Origin: Chlorobaculum limnaeum
Lineage (GTDB): Bacteria; Bacteroidota; Chlorobiia; Chlorobiales; Chlorobiaceae
Assembly (NCBI RefSeq): GCF_001747405.1
Contig: NZ_CP017305.1
Coordinates: forward strand, 2,250,001-2,314,000
Reading direction: 5' to 3'
Length of the DNA: 64,000 nt
The position numbers and the translations under genes were made by a program. The notes below the pieces were generated by a model. The model worked only from the letters and a program-made list of their open reading frames with translations, searched no databases and was not told the DNA's origin. Of the stretch, positions 54,415 to 63,619 are shown piece after piece. Numbering within the stretch: position 1 is the stretch's first letter; each line of letters starts with the position of its first letter.

Positions 54415-54975
54415 TTAACGTCGTAATTTGAGTTTGATTAAATCCGTAACCGACTCGGTGCTTTTCGGCTTGCCCTGGTTGAGCTGCACGTTTTCGAGAA
54501 GCTGTTTCCGGCCGCTTTTGCAAAATTCCACGATGATGACATGCGCCCCGCTTCCGGTCGCCTGCTTTTCACGAACCACCCCGACCTCATCGAGCGATTT
54601 GTGATAGAGTGCGTCCCCCTGCGCGTAGATTCCGTGAGGAGTATAGAGCTGGCAATCTTCCGGCCTCAGCTCGTCGGGACTCATCTCCTTGTCGATCTGT
54701 ATCTGCCACTCCTTGAAGAGATGCACCTGGTTGCAGGAGGTGCGCCGGATCCAGTACTGGTTCTCGGCGGCTGAAGCCTCCTCTTCGACGAGCGGTTTTT
54801 TCTCTTTCGACTTTTTATCGGAAGATTCGAAAAGCGGATCGTCCTCCTTTGGCTTGTCGCTGGGCTTCCATTCGCCGACAAACACCTGCTCGGTGACGCA
54901 GCCGCAACCGTCGCAATAGCCAGGCTTGATCTTGCCTTCGAGTATGTACTGCCTTTTTCTGGACTCTACCTTCAT
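54415..54975 (-). CDS. Conserved hypothetical, CxxCxC-containing
   Basis: A 186-residue protein, probably Chlorobi-specific. It starts with a possible metal-binding knuckle (KPGYCDGCGCVTEQVFVGEW), then a low-complexity charged linker (FESSDKKSKEKKPLVEEE), then a domain with RTSCNQVHLFKEWQIQ and ALYHKSLDEVGVVREKQATGSGAHVIIVEF. It lies upstream of rpsU with a 33-bp gap, so the two may be co-transcribed. Its function is unknown. Confidence 0.65.
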   Translation of the reverse strand: MKVESRKRQYILEGKIKPGYCDGCGCVTEQVFVGEWKPSDKPKEDDPLFESSDKKSKEKKPLVEEEASAAENQYWIRRTSCNQVHLFKEWQIQIDKEMSPDELRPEDCQLYTPHGIYAQGDALYHKSLDEVGVVREKQATGSGAHVIIVEFCKSGRKQLLENVQLNQGKPKSTESVTDLIKLKLRR

Positions 54976-55233
54976 AAATGTCGCTGTTGTTGGAGTGCCT
55001 GCCCCTGCACTCTGTCATGCGCTTGCATGAGGTTCGGAAGTACCTTCCTGATCAGGCTCCGGGAACGTCGCCCGGTTCAGGCTATCGATCTGGCCTCATG
55101 TCCAAGGAAATGTGGCTTGAGCTGGCAGACTTTCGGGAATCGCCGCTGACGACAATTCCATGATGCCCTCCACTCAGGAGTGCTTAGATAAGTAAATCAC
55201 CCCAAAAAAACAACCATATAATTCAGGCAGACC

Positions 55234-56604
55234 TCACTTGTGGGTCAGGGCATCGATAAGGTCTGATTTGTTAATCAGTTGCAAGCGGCCATCGCTGAGG
55301 CTGATGAGCACGCCGGAGGCATTTGCCTGCAATTTTTCCGACAATTCGGAAATGGTCGCGTCTGGCTTGCAGACCGGGAAGGGCTTTTCCATGAAGGCAA
55401 CCACCTTGGCGTTCATGGCCGAGTCGTTCTCGATGAGGATGGAGAGAATCCTGTTTTCGCTGATACTGCCAATGGGCGCGCCGAACGAGACGATGGGCAT
55501 CTGCGAGACGTCGTTCTGCTTCATCGTTTCGAACACCTCGGCGAGCGTCTGCTCGGGCTGGGCGAAGATGAGGTCTTTGCGGGCCTTGCGTTGCAGGATG
55601 TCGTCCGCTGTGATCTGGTCGAGCGCCGTCTTGGCTTTGCGGTAAAATCCCTGCCGCCGCATCCAGTCGTCGTTGTACATGCGCGACAGGTCGTAGCCAC
55701 CGAAATCAGTCATCATCACCACCACGAGCGCATCGTCGCCATAGGAGTCGCCCTCCCGGAGCGCCGCGGCCATCGCCGCGCCGGAGGCTCCACCCGCGAA
55801 GACCGCTTCGGCCCGCAGCAGCTCGCGGCCACAGTTGAAGGCGTCGGCGTCACTCACCTGCACGATCCGGTCGATCACCTCCGGCTCCCAGAATGAGGTC
55901 GGCCTCACCGCGCCAATATCTTCGAGCTGGAACGAAGCGGCGCACCCCTGGCTCTTGCCAGCGTGCAGATCGCGGTAGATCGACCCTTCCGGCTCGACGC
56001 CGATAATCTGCACCTGCGGGTTGACCGATTTGAAGTAACGCCCGATTCCTGAGATCATCGCGCCCGAAGCCATCGGCACGAACACATGCGTCACCTTGCC
56101 CTCGCTCTGCCGGAAAATCTCCGGCCCGGTGGCATCCTCGTGCACCTGGCGGCTGACCGGATTTTCGTACATGTTGGCGAACCAGGCATTCGGCAGCGTG
56201 CGAACGAGGTTCTCGGCCACATCGACGCAGCTTTGCAGGTCGCCAGGCAAGGCCTCCGACGGGGTGAACACCAGCTCCGCGCCAAGTGCCCGGAGCACCT
56301 CCTGCTTTTCGCGGCAGATGTTGTCCGGCGCGGCCAGCAGCAGTTTGTAGCCCCGGCTGACCGCCGCCAGCGCCAGCGCGATACCGCTCGTACCGAAAGT
56401 CCAGTCCACGAGCGTCATGCCGGGGTGGATCGCGCCACGCTCCTCGGCGTCTCGCACGATGGCCGCCGAAACGCGGCAGTAATGCGAAAAGCAGGGATTC
56501 ATGTATTCGAGCTTCGCCATGAACCGGGCGCGTTTCTGCCGGGTAAGCTGTTTCATGAGAACCAGCGGAGTGTTGCCTGAAATGTCGAAAATGTCGTTGG
56601 TCAT
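55234..56604 (-). CDS. Cystathionine beta-synthase-like protein with CBS pair, PLP lysine missing
   Basis: A 456-residue protein with the fold-type II PLP (cysteine synthase/CBS) architecture, then two CBS domains (~325-450: ITADDILQRKARKDLIFAQPEQTLAEVFETMKQNDVSQMPIV and ..MEKPFPVCKPDATISELSEKL). The family's NPxxSxKDR motif here reads NPCFSHYCR, so Tyr42 stands where the Schiff-base Lys should be. TSGNTG is TFGTSG and the GTGGT phosphate loop is MASGAM. It is therefore probably not an ordinary PLP enzyme and may be a regulatory pseudoenzyme sensing adenosyl compounds through its CBS pair. The start at 56604 was chosen at the conserved N-terminus. Confidence 0.8.
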   Translation of the reverse strand: MTNDIFDISGNTPLVLMKQLTRQKRARFMAKLEYMNPCFSHYCRVSAAIVRDAEERGAIHPGMTLVDWTFGTSGIALALAAVSRGYKLLLAAPDNICREKQEVLRALGAELVFTPSEALPGDLQSCVDVAENLVRTLPNAWFANMYENPVSRQVHEDATGPEIFRQSEGKVTHVFVPMASGAMISGIGRYFKSVNPQVQIIGVEPEGSIYRDLHAGKSQGCAASFQLEDIGAVRPTSFWEPEVIDRIVQVSDADAFNCGRELLRAEAVFAGGASGAAMAAALREGDSYGDDALVVVMMTDFGGYDLSRMYNDDWMRRQGFYRKAKTALDQITADDILQRKARKDLIFAQPEQTLAEVFETMKQNDVSQMPIVSFGAPIGSISENRILSILIENDSAMNAKVVAFMEKPFPVCKPDATISELSEKLQANASGVLISLSDGRLQLINKSDLIDALTHK

Positions 56605-56725
56605 GGCGCTCGATGCTCTGATGATGGTTTTTCGTGAATAATAATACATATAACAATAATTGTCCATTTCTGTCTGCGGATCGCCATTGTTTTGAAAATC
56701 ATGGGCAAAAAACGTTTTTTAGAAC

Positions 56726-57922
56726 ATGTCCGGCTTCCGGCCTGAACCTCAACCATTGGTCACCCTTGTGAGCGTCAGTCACGAACAAAACTCCTCCGTC
56801 ACCGCGCCGAACGGCCCCTATCTCTCGGAAGCGCTCATCTCGCTCGGCAATCTCCGCCGCAACCTCGCCTGCATCCGCGCCATCACCGGGCCGCAGTGCC
56901 GCATCATGGGCATCGTCAAGGCCAACGCTTACGGCCACGGAGCCGCGCAGGTCACGGCAACGCTCGAAGCGGAAGGGGTGCGTGATTTCGGCGTGGCCAA
57001 CATCCACGAAGCCATCGAACTCCAGCAAGAGCACCGGATGCAGCCGGATTCGCGCCTCCTCGCCTTCTCCTCGCCGCTCACGGAGCACATCGGTCTGTAC
57101 CTTCGACACGGCGTGGAGATGACCGTCTGCAACCACGAAACCGTCCGCGCAGCCGAGGCGATTGCCGCTGCGGACGGCGGACGGCTCCGGGTGCAGGTGA
57201 AGGTGGATACCGGCATGGGGCGGCTCGGCGTCACGCCTGAAGAGGCCGCCGGACTGCTGGAGCTGATCGACGCCAGTCCGAACCTCGAACTCACCGGCAT
57301 CTACACCCACTTCGCCGAGAGCGACAAACCCGGAGGCTTCACCGCCCGCCAGCACGAACGCTTCTTCGGCGTGACCAGAGCGTACGAAGAGCGCACGGGA
57401 AAAAGCGTGACGAAGCACGCCTCCAACAGCGGCGCTATCGTCTCGATGCCCGACGCGCGGTTCGACATGGTGCGCCCCGGCATTCTGCTCTACGGCTGTC
57501 ACCCGGTTGACGCAGAACCATCGCCCGTGCCTGTGCGACCGGTGATGCAGTTCCAGTGCCGGGTGATCTTCGTCAAGGAGGTCGCGGCGGGAACGTCGAT
57601 CAGCTACAGCCGCACCTGGAACGCCCCCGGAACGACGCGAATCGCGACGCTCTCCGCCGGATACGCCGACGGCTTCCACCGCACGCTCTCCAACCGGGCG
57701 CGAGTCTGCATCGGCGGCAAGAGCTTCCAGCAGGTCGGCACGGTCACGATGGATCAGACGATGGTTGACCTCGGCGGCGACCGCTCGGTCAGGGTTGGCG
57801 ACACGGCGGTGCTCTTCGGCTGGGACGGCCCGTCGGCGGGCGAACAGGCAATCGCCGCCGGAACGATCAGCTACGAACTGCTCTGCTCGGTTTCGCGCCG
57901 GGTGAAAAGGATTTTTGTGTGA
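56726..57922 (+). CDS. alr: Alanine racemase
   Basis: A PLP-dependent interconversion of L- and D-alanine for peptidoglycan. The PLP lysine is K65 in IMGIVKANAYGHGA, with RLQVKVDTGMGRLG, GIYTHFAESD, HASNSGAI, RPGILLYGCHP, the catalytic Tyr in SISYSRTWN, and DQTMVDLGG. The start at 56726 leaves a 30-residue N-terminal extension; a GTG at 56768 is an alternative. Divergent from the CBS-like gene across ~120 bp. Confidence 0.92.
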   Translation: MSGFRPEPQPLVTLVSVSHEQNSSVTAPNGPYLSEALISLGNLRRNLACIRAITGPQCRIMGIVKANAYGHGAAQVTATLEAEGVRDFGVANIHEAIELQQEHRMQPDSRLLAFSSPLTEHIGLYLRHGVEMTVCNHETVRAAEAIAAADGGRLRVQVKVDTGMGRLGVTPEEAAGLLELIDASPNLELTGIYTHFAESDKPGGFTARQHERFFGVTRAYEERTGKSVTKHASNSGAIVSMPDARFDMVRPGILLYGCHPVDAEPSPVPVRPVMQFQCRVIFVKEVAAGTSISYSRTWNAPGTTRIATLSAGYADGFHRTLSNRARVCIGGKSFQQVGTVTMDQTMVDLGGDRSVRVGDTAVLFGWDGPSAGEQAIAAGTISYELLCSVSRRVKRIFV

Positions 57923-57930
57923 AGAACAAG

Positions 57931-57954
57931 AGGACGGCCACAAGAGCCGTCCCT
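57931..57954. repeat. Short palindrome after alr
   Basis: AGGACGGCCACAAGAGCCGTCCCT, a 9-bp stem with loop, is nearly identical to 62528-62551. It may act as the alr terminator stem. Confidence 0.65.
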
Positions 57955-58070
57955 GCAGAAGAAACTGACAGGTTTCTGACAGTAATGGTTCGTGTGCGAT
58001 ATCTTGTCGGATACGGAAGCATTGCGATGCTCTGAAATACCCCTTACAACAACAGAACTTTCAACCCCTT

Positions 58071-58586
58071 ATGAAATTTCTGGACAATGTCGCCGTGAAA
58101 CTCGGCGTCACGAAGGCGGAGATGACCGCCGTCACGCTGCTCACCTTTTTCCTCCTGCTCGGTGGAGCGCTGAAGTATAGCGGCTCGGTGCAGGAGGCCG
58201 ACAAGTTGATCGCGCAGACCGAGGAGGCCCGCTACTCCGAGGCTGAGGTGGACAGCCTGCTCAGCCTCGCCATGAAACCCGGCGATGCCGTGGCCGCTGA
58301 ACCCCCCGGCATGGTGGCAGGCCGTGAGGAACAGGAGGAGTCTGCGACGCGATCAACAGCGAGGCGTTCGTCAAAGAAAAAATTCACCGGAACGATGGCG
58401 TTCAGGACGGCCTCCGCCGCGCAGCTTCAGAGGATCCCCGGCGTCGGCCCGGTGATGGCCCGGCGGCTCATCGAGTTCCGCAAACAGAGTGGGGGAAAAG
58501 TCGATCATTTTAACGATTTTCTGAAAGTGAAAGGAATCGGCAAGAAAAAGCTCGAACTCCTCCAGAAGCATCTTACCCTCGACTGA
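58071..58586 (+). CDS. ComEA-like helix-hairpin-helix protein with N-terminal membrane anchor
   Basis: A 171-residue protein with one N-terminal transmembrane segment (MTAVTLLTFFLLLGGALKY, about 18-36), a linker, and a C-terminal ComEA-type double HhH (FRTASAAQLQRIPGVGPVMARRLIEFRKQSGGKVDHFNDFLKVKGIGKKKLELLQ). It is probably displayed outside the inner membrane to bind double-stranded DNA, as in natural transformation. It overlaps the next gene by 1 bp (TGATG). Confidence 0.88.
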   Translation: MKFLDNVAVKLGVTKAEMTAVTLLTFFLLLGGALKYSGSVQEADKLIAQTEEARYSEAEVDSLLSLAMKPGDAVAAEPPGMVAGREEQEESATRSTARRSSKKKFTGTMAFRTASAAQLQRIPGVGPVMARRLIEFRKQSGGKVDHFNDFLKVKGIGKKKLELLQKHLTLD

Positions 58587-59449
58587 TGAGCCGAAGCCAG
58601 ATCGCCTGCGCGTTTGACGCGAGCAGCACCACCGTGGCGCGAGTCAAATCGACCAGCCACGGTTCGTTCACGATGACCATGTGCCGCACCATCGATGGCG
58701 GTCTCGACAACTTCGGCGGCCCGAAAGGCGCGAAGCTCGCCGGAAAGATCGTCTCGGCGCTCAAAGCGTGGCGTGACGAACCGGTCGCCCTCAGCTTTTC
58801 GCCGTCCGAAATCCTGACGCTCCCCGCCTGGTTCGCATCTGGCACTCCGGACGGCTACCGCGACAATCTGTGCAAGATCGAGGCGGGCTACTTCCTCGAC
58901 AAGGCAGATATATGGCAGTGGCACGACATGGCGCTCGAACCGGGCGCTCATCCGCCCGCCGGACTCGACCGACGAATGCTGCTCTTCTACCCGCTCGAAC
59001 CGGCGCGATTCATCGAAAGCGAGCTGCGGAAGCACCGCGACGTGAGCTGGCGCGGCGTGCACGCCGAAGCGGTGGCCCGGTTGTCGGCGGTGACGGGAGA
59101 TGCGCTGGCCGTTCTGGAGTTCGAAGAGCGCTACGCAGCGCTCTCCATTTCGCGGAATGGCAAGATCGGCTATTTCAGGTACTGGCCGGTGAAGGAGGCG
59201 AGCGAGCGGGAATACTTCGCCATTACGGAGCTGACCTCGGCCCCGCTCGACGGAGCGCCCGTCAACGTGACCGGCCCGGCGGCAAGCGCAAAAATCATCG
59301 AGCGCATCAGCCACGAAACCAGCCGCGCCATCGCACCGCTGGAGCTGCACCCGTGGGTATCGGCAGAAAAAGGAGCCAACAAAGCAAAATCCCCCACCGC
59401 CACGATGCGAGCCGTCAGCGCGGCCATCATGGCGCTGAACGGCGGATGA
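58586..59449 (+). CDS. Hypothetical protein coupled to the ComEA-like gene
   Basis: A 287-residue protein that I do not recognise. It has no signal or membrane segment. The N-terminal part (SQIACAFDASSTTVARVKS) and a later GDALAVLEFEERYAALSISRNGKIGYFRYW give a weak PilM/actin-like feel (two strand-rich halves), which would fit a DNA-uptake or pilus neighbourhood; this is speculative. Its start overlaps the previous stop by one base. Confidence 0.6.
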   Translation: MSRSQIACAFDASSTTVARVKSTSHGSFTMTMCRTIDGGLDNFGGPKGAKLAGKIVSALKAWRDEPVALSFSPSEILTLPAWFASGTPDGYRDNLCKIEAGYFLDKADIWQWHDMALEPGAHPPAGLDRRMLLFYPLEPARFIESELRKHRDVSWRGVHAEAVARLSAVTGDALAVLEFEERYAALSISRNGKIGYFRYWPVKEASEREYFAITELTSAPLDGAPVNVTGPAASAKIIERISHETSRAIAPLELHPWVSAEKGANKAKSPTATMRAVSAAIMALNGG

Positions 59450-59566
59450 CAGAGATTACGATTCAGTCCCGGGTTGTCAATCTTTCTTGTTTAGGAGCAG
59501 ACCTGAGTATCTACCCGTACTCATAGCTCTGTATCAAAAACATTTAAAGACGAGGGTGGATGCGAA

Positions 59567-59587
59567 AGCGGGTGACCCGCTATTTTT
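59567..59587 (+). terminator. Possible terminator of the ComEA-like operon
   Basis: AGCGGG-TGA-CCCGCT followed by ATTTTTG, about 120 bp after the stop. The stem is short (6 bp). Confidence 0.5.
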
Positions 59588-59636
59588 GACGAATTGAAAA
59601 TGTTGTTTAAATCTCACAACGCAGTATCTTTAAGAT

Positions 59637-60994
59637 GGTTCTTCGTAAGATTTAATGGTAACGCTCGTCAGCAATTACGTCAACCGGTAATAGCCATGTT
59701 GAGCTTTCCACAGTAAAACAAAATCCTTATGCGGTAGCTGTGAAAGCTGTGGAACCCACGGGCCGATGCTTTGTACAACTGGATCTTGCTGTTCAGACCT
59801 TCGGAAACTGCGTTGGTCATTTCGTGCTCGAAATAGTTCAGGATGTTGTCGAGATGCCGCTTCAGCAGCTCTTTGACCTTGATCATGGGTTTCAACGCTA
59901 ACTGGTCAACGCGTTCAGACCAGTAATCGAAAAAGAAGCTTGCACTCTCTCGACAACCCAGCCGCCAGAACTCCCGAAACATGTTCTTCATCGACCAGGC
60001 TTTTCCGGTTTTCAGCTCACAGGCCATCAATTGATCAAAGCTTGTCCGCTGGCTTTCCGTCATGTTCTCCGGATTGCGCAGCCAGGTGAATTTCGAGCCA
60101 ATCAGAGTCCTGTCCCCTGCATGATGAAGTTGACGGGACTCTTGGCGACGAACCGTGTCGACCGCCTCGTTCAGATATTTGCTGATATGGAAACGGTCAT
60201 GCACAATATCGGCCTGCGGCAGATGCTTTTTGGCAGCAATCGCGAAGGGTTTCCACATATCCATCGAGATCGATTTCACACCCTGGCGTTGCGATGCTTC
60301 AAAGCTGAGGAGTAGCGCTTCTGCTCCATCGGTCGTTCGGCTCTGGACCACCTCAAGTACCCGGCCACCTTTCAGGTCGTTCAGGATCGTCACATACTGA
60401 TGGCCTGCCCGGAAGCTCTTTTCATCAAGACCAAGATGAGCAATCGCCTCCTTATTCCGGCGGCTCAGGCCTCGCTTAACTGCACGGTTCATGATCTCGT
60501 TGGTTGCATGCCAGTTCAATCGCAAGAGCCTCGATGCCGACTGAATGCTTGAACACTCCTGAAGCAACTCGACAGCAAGCGCTTCAAACTTCAGGGTGTA
60601 GCGCGAATAGCGCGTTGCCCACGGAACTTGAATTGTCTTGATCCTGTGCTCTTTGCACTCACACCGAGGCACCCTGGCTATCAGATGCGTCTCGTACTCC
60701 ATGGTATCCAGATGCCGCCACCGTTGTTCTGGCGCCAGGTCATAAATTCGTCCGACCTTGCCGCATTCAGGGCATTCGACTTTGGGTCCGATATACTCCA
60801 GATGGATTTCTATCCGGGGGCCGGACGTCGACAGCCGGACATCAGACACCTTCCATGTTTCTGGTAATCCTAATAACTGCTGGTAATGGGCAATGAGGCT
60901 CGGCATACGTTGGGGTTAGTGTTTTGGCGTTCTTGGATAAATTACACCAAGCCACTCATTTTTACTACCAGCCCATTAAATTCTGCGAAGAGCC
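59637..60994 (-). mobile_element. ISL3-family insertion sequence, intact, with 8-bp target duplication
   Basis: Imperfect terminal inverted repeats GGTTCTTCGTAAGATTTAATGG (left) and GGCTCTTCGCAGAATTTAATGG (right, reverse complement) bound 1358 bp. The flanking octamer TTTAAGAT is present exactly on both sides (59629-59636 and 60995-61002). A perfect duplication and an intact transposase indicate a recent insertion. Confidence 0.93.
59680..60906 (-). CDS. ISL3 family transposase
   Basis: A 408-residue DDE transposase. The N-terminal zinc fingers are CPECGK and CECKEH; an HTH-like region follows; the catalytic acidic residues are likely in HLGLDEKSF, SISMDMWKPF and NAVSEGLNSK. The C-terminal FHSFHSYRIRILFYCGK is usual for ISL3. 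It is the only gene of the element. Confidence 0.95.
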   Translation of the reverse strand: MPSLIAHYQQLLGLPETWKVSDVRLSTSGPRIEIHLEYIGPKVECPECGKVGRIYDLAPEQRWRHLDTMEYETHLIARVPRCECKEHRIKTIQVPWATRYSRYTLKFEALAVELLQECSSIQSASRLLRLNWHATNEIMNRAVKRGLSRRNKEAIAHLGLDEKSFRAGHQYVTILNDLKGGRVLEVVQSRTTDGAEALLLSFEASQRQGVKSISMDMWKPFAIAAKKHLPQADIVHDRFHISKYLNEAVDTVRRQESRQLHHAGDRTLIGSKFTWLRNPENMTESQRTSFDQLMACELKTGKAWSMKNMFREFWRLGCRESASFFFDYWSERVDQLALKPMIKVKELLKRHLDNILNYFEHEMTNAVSEGLNSKIQLYKASARGFHSFHSYRIRILFYCGKLNMAITG

Positions 60995-61091
60995 TTTAAG
61001 ATAAAGATTTAAGCCGCTTGCCTTTTTCTTTATCAGGGAAATCCTTCTAAACATTGTTGGACCTATTATAAAAACATCGAAGCACAGCACA

Positions 61092-62300
61092 ATGCCTGAT
61101 AAATTTGAGTTCTTTAAAAACAAGCGACCAGATCGGGTGTATCTCAGCAGATCCCTCACTGAAAGGCTCAGTCGAAAGAATGAGTCCGGAGTGGTTGAAC
61201 CTTATTCGCGTCCATTCAGAATTGTTTCAAAAGTCATAGATAGCACTGAATCACATCAGTTCTTCAAAGACGGGAAACAGGTCTCACTCAGAATAACAGA
61301 AGGACAGAGACAGGAAATAAAAGCGAAGTTTTACGAAGACACTCGCGGCATTTCAACTCTTCAGATTCAAAAATACACCATTGAGAGCGGTAGTCCCCAC
61401 AGCGTGTACTTTACATTTGTCGATAAAGAAATATCCATTCTTTTCAATTTTCTCAGAAATATCGAAATTCTTCCGCTTGATGGAGATGGCAGTGCAAAAC
61501 TCGACGACAAGTTTGTTGAAAGTATCGTGCTCACGAAAGAGCAAGCGCTTCAACTGCTAAGACAACAACCAGACCTTCTTGAAGAACTGTCAAAGAACGA
61601 CATAACAGCCCAGGACGTAGCTACTCTTGGCTACCGAAGAAAACAGCTATCAGATTTTGAGAAACTGTTAACTGACCCCGCTTTCTTCGAACAATGCAAA
61701 ACCGCTCTTGGGTCTAACAAAAAACCAGAAGATGTTTGGCAAAATTTCTTCGAAAAGAACACATGGATTTTTGGCTACGGTCTCAACTACTTCCTTAACT
61801 CACCTCTGGACGGAGAAAAATTTGAACAGGTAGTAAAAGGACATGACTTTGTCGGAGCAGGCAAACGCGTTGATGCACTTCTTAAAACACATGGCTTTGT
61901 TAGCGCACTTTCTTTTGGGGAAATAAAAACTCACAAAACTCACCTGCTAAAACAAACTTCGATACCTTACCGAAAAGAAAGCTGGCAAATTTCTGACGAT
62001 TTGTCTGGTGGCATCGCCCAAGTACAACGATCTGTGCAAATATCTCTTTCCAACATCCGATCAAGAACACTTATCAAGAACGAAACTGGCGAACCAACCG
62101 GTGAGGAAGTTTTTATGTATCAGCCCAAGTCATTTCTGGTCATTGGTTCGCTGTCCGAATTCCAGGGAAAGTATGGAATCAATGAAGAAAAATACTCATC
62201 ATTTGAACTTTTCAGAAGAAACTTGACCTCCCCTGAAATAATCACATTCGATGAACTATATCAACGAGCAAAGTTTATAGCAGAGTCGAGCGAGGCATAA
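61092..62300 (+). CDS. sduA: Shedu-type anti-phage nuclease (DUF4263)
   Basis: A 402-residue protein with a C-terminal DUF4263 domain, the hallmark of single-gene Shedu defence. PEDVWQNFFEKNTWIFGYGLNYFL leads into a PD-(D/E)xK-like core, KRVDALL...ALSFGEIKTHKTHLL (about residues 258-280; D, E and K visible), and GGIAQVQRSVQ. The N-terminal ~190 residues are the variable sensor region. AT-rich relative to its neighbours. A fresh ISL3 copy sits about 100 bp upstream and may lie in its promoter region. Confidence 0.85.
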   Translation: MPDKFEFFKNKRPDRVYLSRSLTERLSRKNESGVVEPYSRPFRIVSKVIDSTESHQFFKDGKQVSLRITEGQRQEIKAKFYEDTRGISTLQIQKYTIESGSPHSVYFTFVDKEISILFNFLRNIEILPLDGDGSAKLDDKFVESIVLTKEQALQLLRQQPDLLEELSKNDITAQDVATLGYRRKQLSDFEKLLTDPAFFEQCKTALGSNKKPEDVWQNFFEKNTWIFGYGLNYFLNSPLDGEKFEQVVKGHDFVGAGKRVDALLKTHGFVSALSFGEIKTHKTHLLKQTSIPYRKESWQISDDLSGGIAQVQRSVQISLSNIRSRTLIKNETGEPTGEEVFMYQPKSFLVIGSLSEFQGKYGINEEKYSSFELFRRNLTSPEIITFDELYQRAKFIAESSEA

Positions 62301-62527
62301 ATAATATGCAATATTTACCCACTGTAACTGAAAGTTCAAACCTGTGCTTTAATTAACTTTAAGCATCAAATATAACCCAGCCCCCAATAAAAACCCCCAC
62401 TGTTTTTGAGATAGTCTGAAACCCCTTTGCCCGCCCCTGATTCCCGAATGCCTGTCAAAAACGCTCGGCCTTCGGCACCGTTTTATCCCGGCAGTCTCTC
62501 CACAGACTGCAAAAAACGTAAATAGCA

Positions 62528-62551
62528 AGGGCGGCCACAAGAGCCGCCCCT
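62528..62551. repeat. Short palindrome (AGGGCGGCC...GCCGCCCCT type)
   Basis: AGGGCGGCCACAAGAGCCGCCCCT, sibling of 57931-57954. It lies between the convergent sduA and asd genes; the rest of 62301-62527 shows nothing I can assign. Confidence 0.65.
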
Positions 62552-62580
62552 ACAATGAATTCACCCCCTAAAGCAAATCC

Positions 62581-63597
62581 TCACAGATTCCCCACCAGCA
62601 GTTCGGCGATTTGCACGGCGTTGGTGGCGGCGCCTTTGCGGAGGTTGTCGGCCACGACCCAGAGGTTCAGCGTGCGCGGATGCCAGTAGTCGGGGCGCAG
62701 GCGGCCAACGAACACCTCGTCGCGCTCGTAGGAGGTCATCGGCATCGGGTAGAGGCGGGCGGACGGATCGTCCTGCATGACGATGCCAGGCGATCCGGCG
62801 AGCAGCGCGCGAACCTCCTCGATGTCGAAATCGCTCTTCAGCTCGACGTTCAGCGACTCACCGTGGCCACCGTAAACCGGAATGCGCACGGTGGTCGGCG
62901 AAACCTCGATGGTGTCGTCGGCCATGATCTTCTTCGTTTCGTTGACCATCTTCATCTCCTCCTTCGTGTAGCCGTTTTCGGTGAATGCGTCGATCTGCGG
63001 CACGGCGTTGAAGGCGATCTGGTGGAAATGGGTGAAATCCTCCGGAATGTTGCCCGCCAGCTCGCTTTCGAGCGCGTCGCGTCCGGCCTTGCCCTTGCCG
63101 GTGACCGACTGGTAGGTCGAAACCACTACGCGGCGGATGCCGTAGGCGTCGTAGAGCGGCTTGAGCGCCACCACCATCTGGATGGTCGAGCAGTTGGGAT
63201 TGGCGATGATGGGGGCCGCCTTGCCTTCGCGGTCGAAGATCGATTCGGGATTGACCTCCGGCACCACCAGCGGAATCCCCTCGTCCATGCGGAAGGCCGA
63301 GGAGTTGTCGATCACGATCGCGCCTGCCGCCGCCGCCACGGGCGCCCACTCCCTGCTGGCCGACGCGCCAGCAGAGAAGAGCGCGATGTCAACGCCCTCG
63401 AAAATCTCCGCCGACGGCACTTCGGTCACGAACTCGCGCCCCTTGAAGGCGATCACTTCGCCACGGCTGCGCGGCGAGGCGAGCGGCACCAGCTCGCTGA
63501 CCGGGAAATTGCGCTCTTCGAGCACCTTGATCATGGTTCTGCCAACAAGGCCGGTTGCACCAAGAACGGCTACACGGTAGCCTGCTTCACTGCTCAT
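62581..63597 (-). CDS. asd: Aspartate-semialdehyde dehydrogenase
   Basis: NADPH-dependent reduction of aspartyl phosphate to aspartate semialdehyde, feeding Lys, Met, Thr and diaminopimelate synthesis. The 338-residue protein has the cofactor loop VLGATGLVGRTM (10-21), the catalytic Cys136 in NPNCSTIQM, and SYERDEVFVGRLR and NLWVVADNLRKGAATNAVQIAE at the C-terminus. It is followed upstream on the same strand by dusB (23-bp gap). Confidence 0.95.
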   Translation of the reverse strand: MSSEAGYRVAVLGATGLVGRTMIKVLEERNFPVSELVPLASPRSRGEVIAFKGREFVTEVPSAEIFEGVDIALFSAGASASREWAPVAAAAGAIVIDNSSAFRMDEGIPLVVPEVNPESIFDREGKAAPIIANPNCSTIQMVVALKPLYDAYGIRRVVVSTYQSVTGKGKAGRDALESELAGNIPEDFTHFHQIAFNAVPQIDAFTENGYTKEEMKMVNETKKIMADDTIEVSPTTVRIPVYGGHGESLNVELKSDFDIEEVRALLAGSPGIVMQDDPSARLYPMPMTSYERDEVFVGRLRPDYWHPRTLNLWVVADNLRKGAATNAVQIAELLVGNL

Positions 63598-63619
63598 ATA
63601 CGTAAGAATGGATGATGGT

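Noticed and set aside
54976-55233. Possible structured RNA (6S- or SRP-like) between the hypothetical gene and the CBS-like gene
   Set aside because: Several small hairpins are visible (CCGGG...CCCGG, CCTGATCAGG), but the SRP tetraloop motif and a 6S-like closing stem were not found; not enough to call an RNA.
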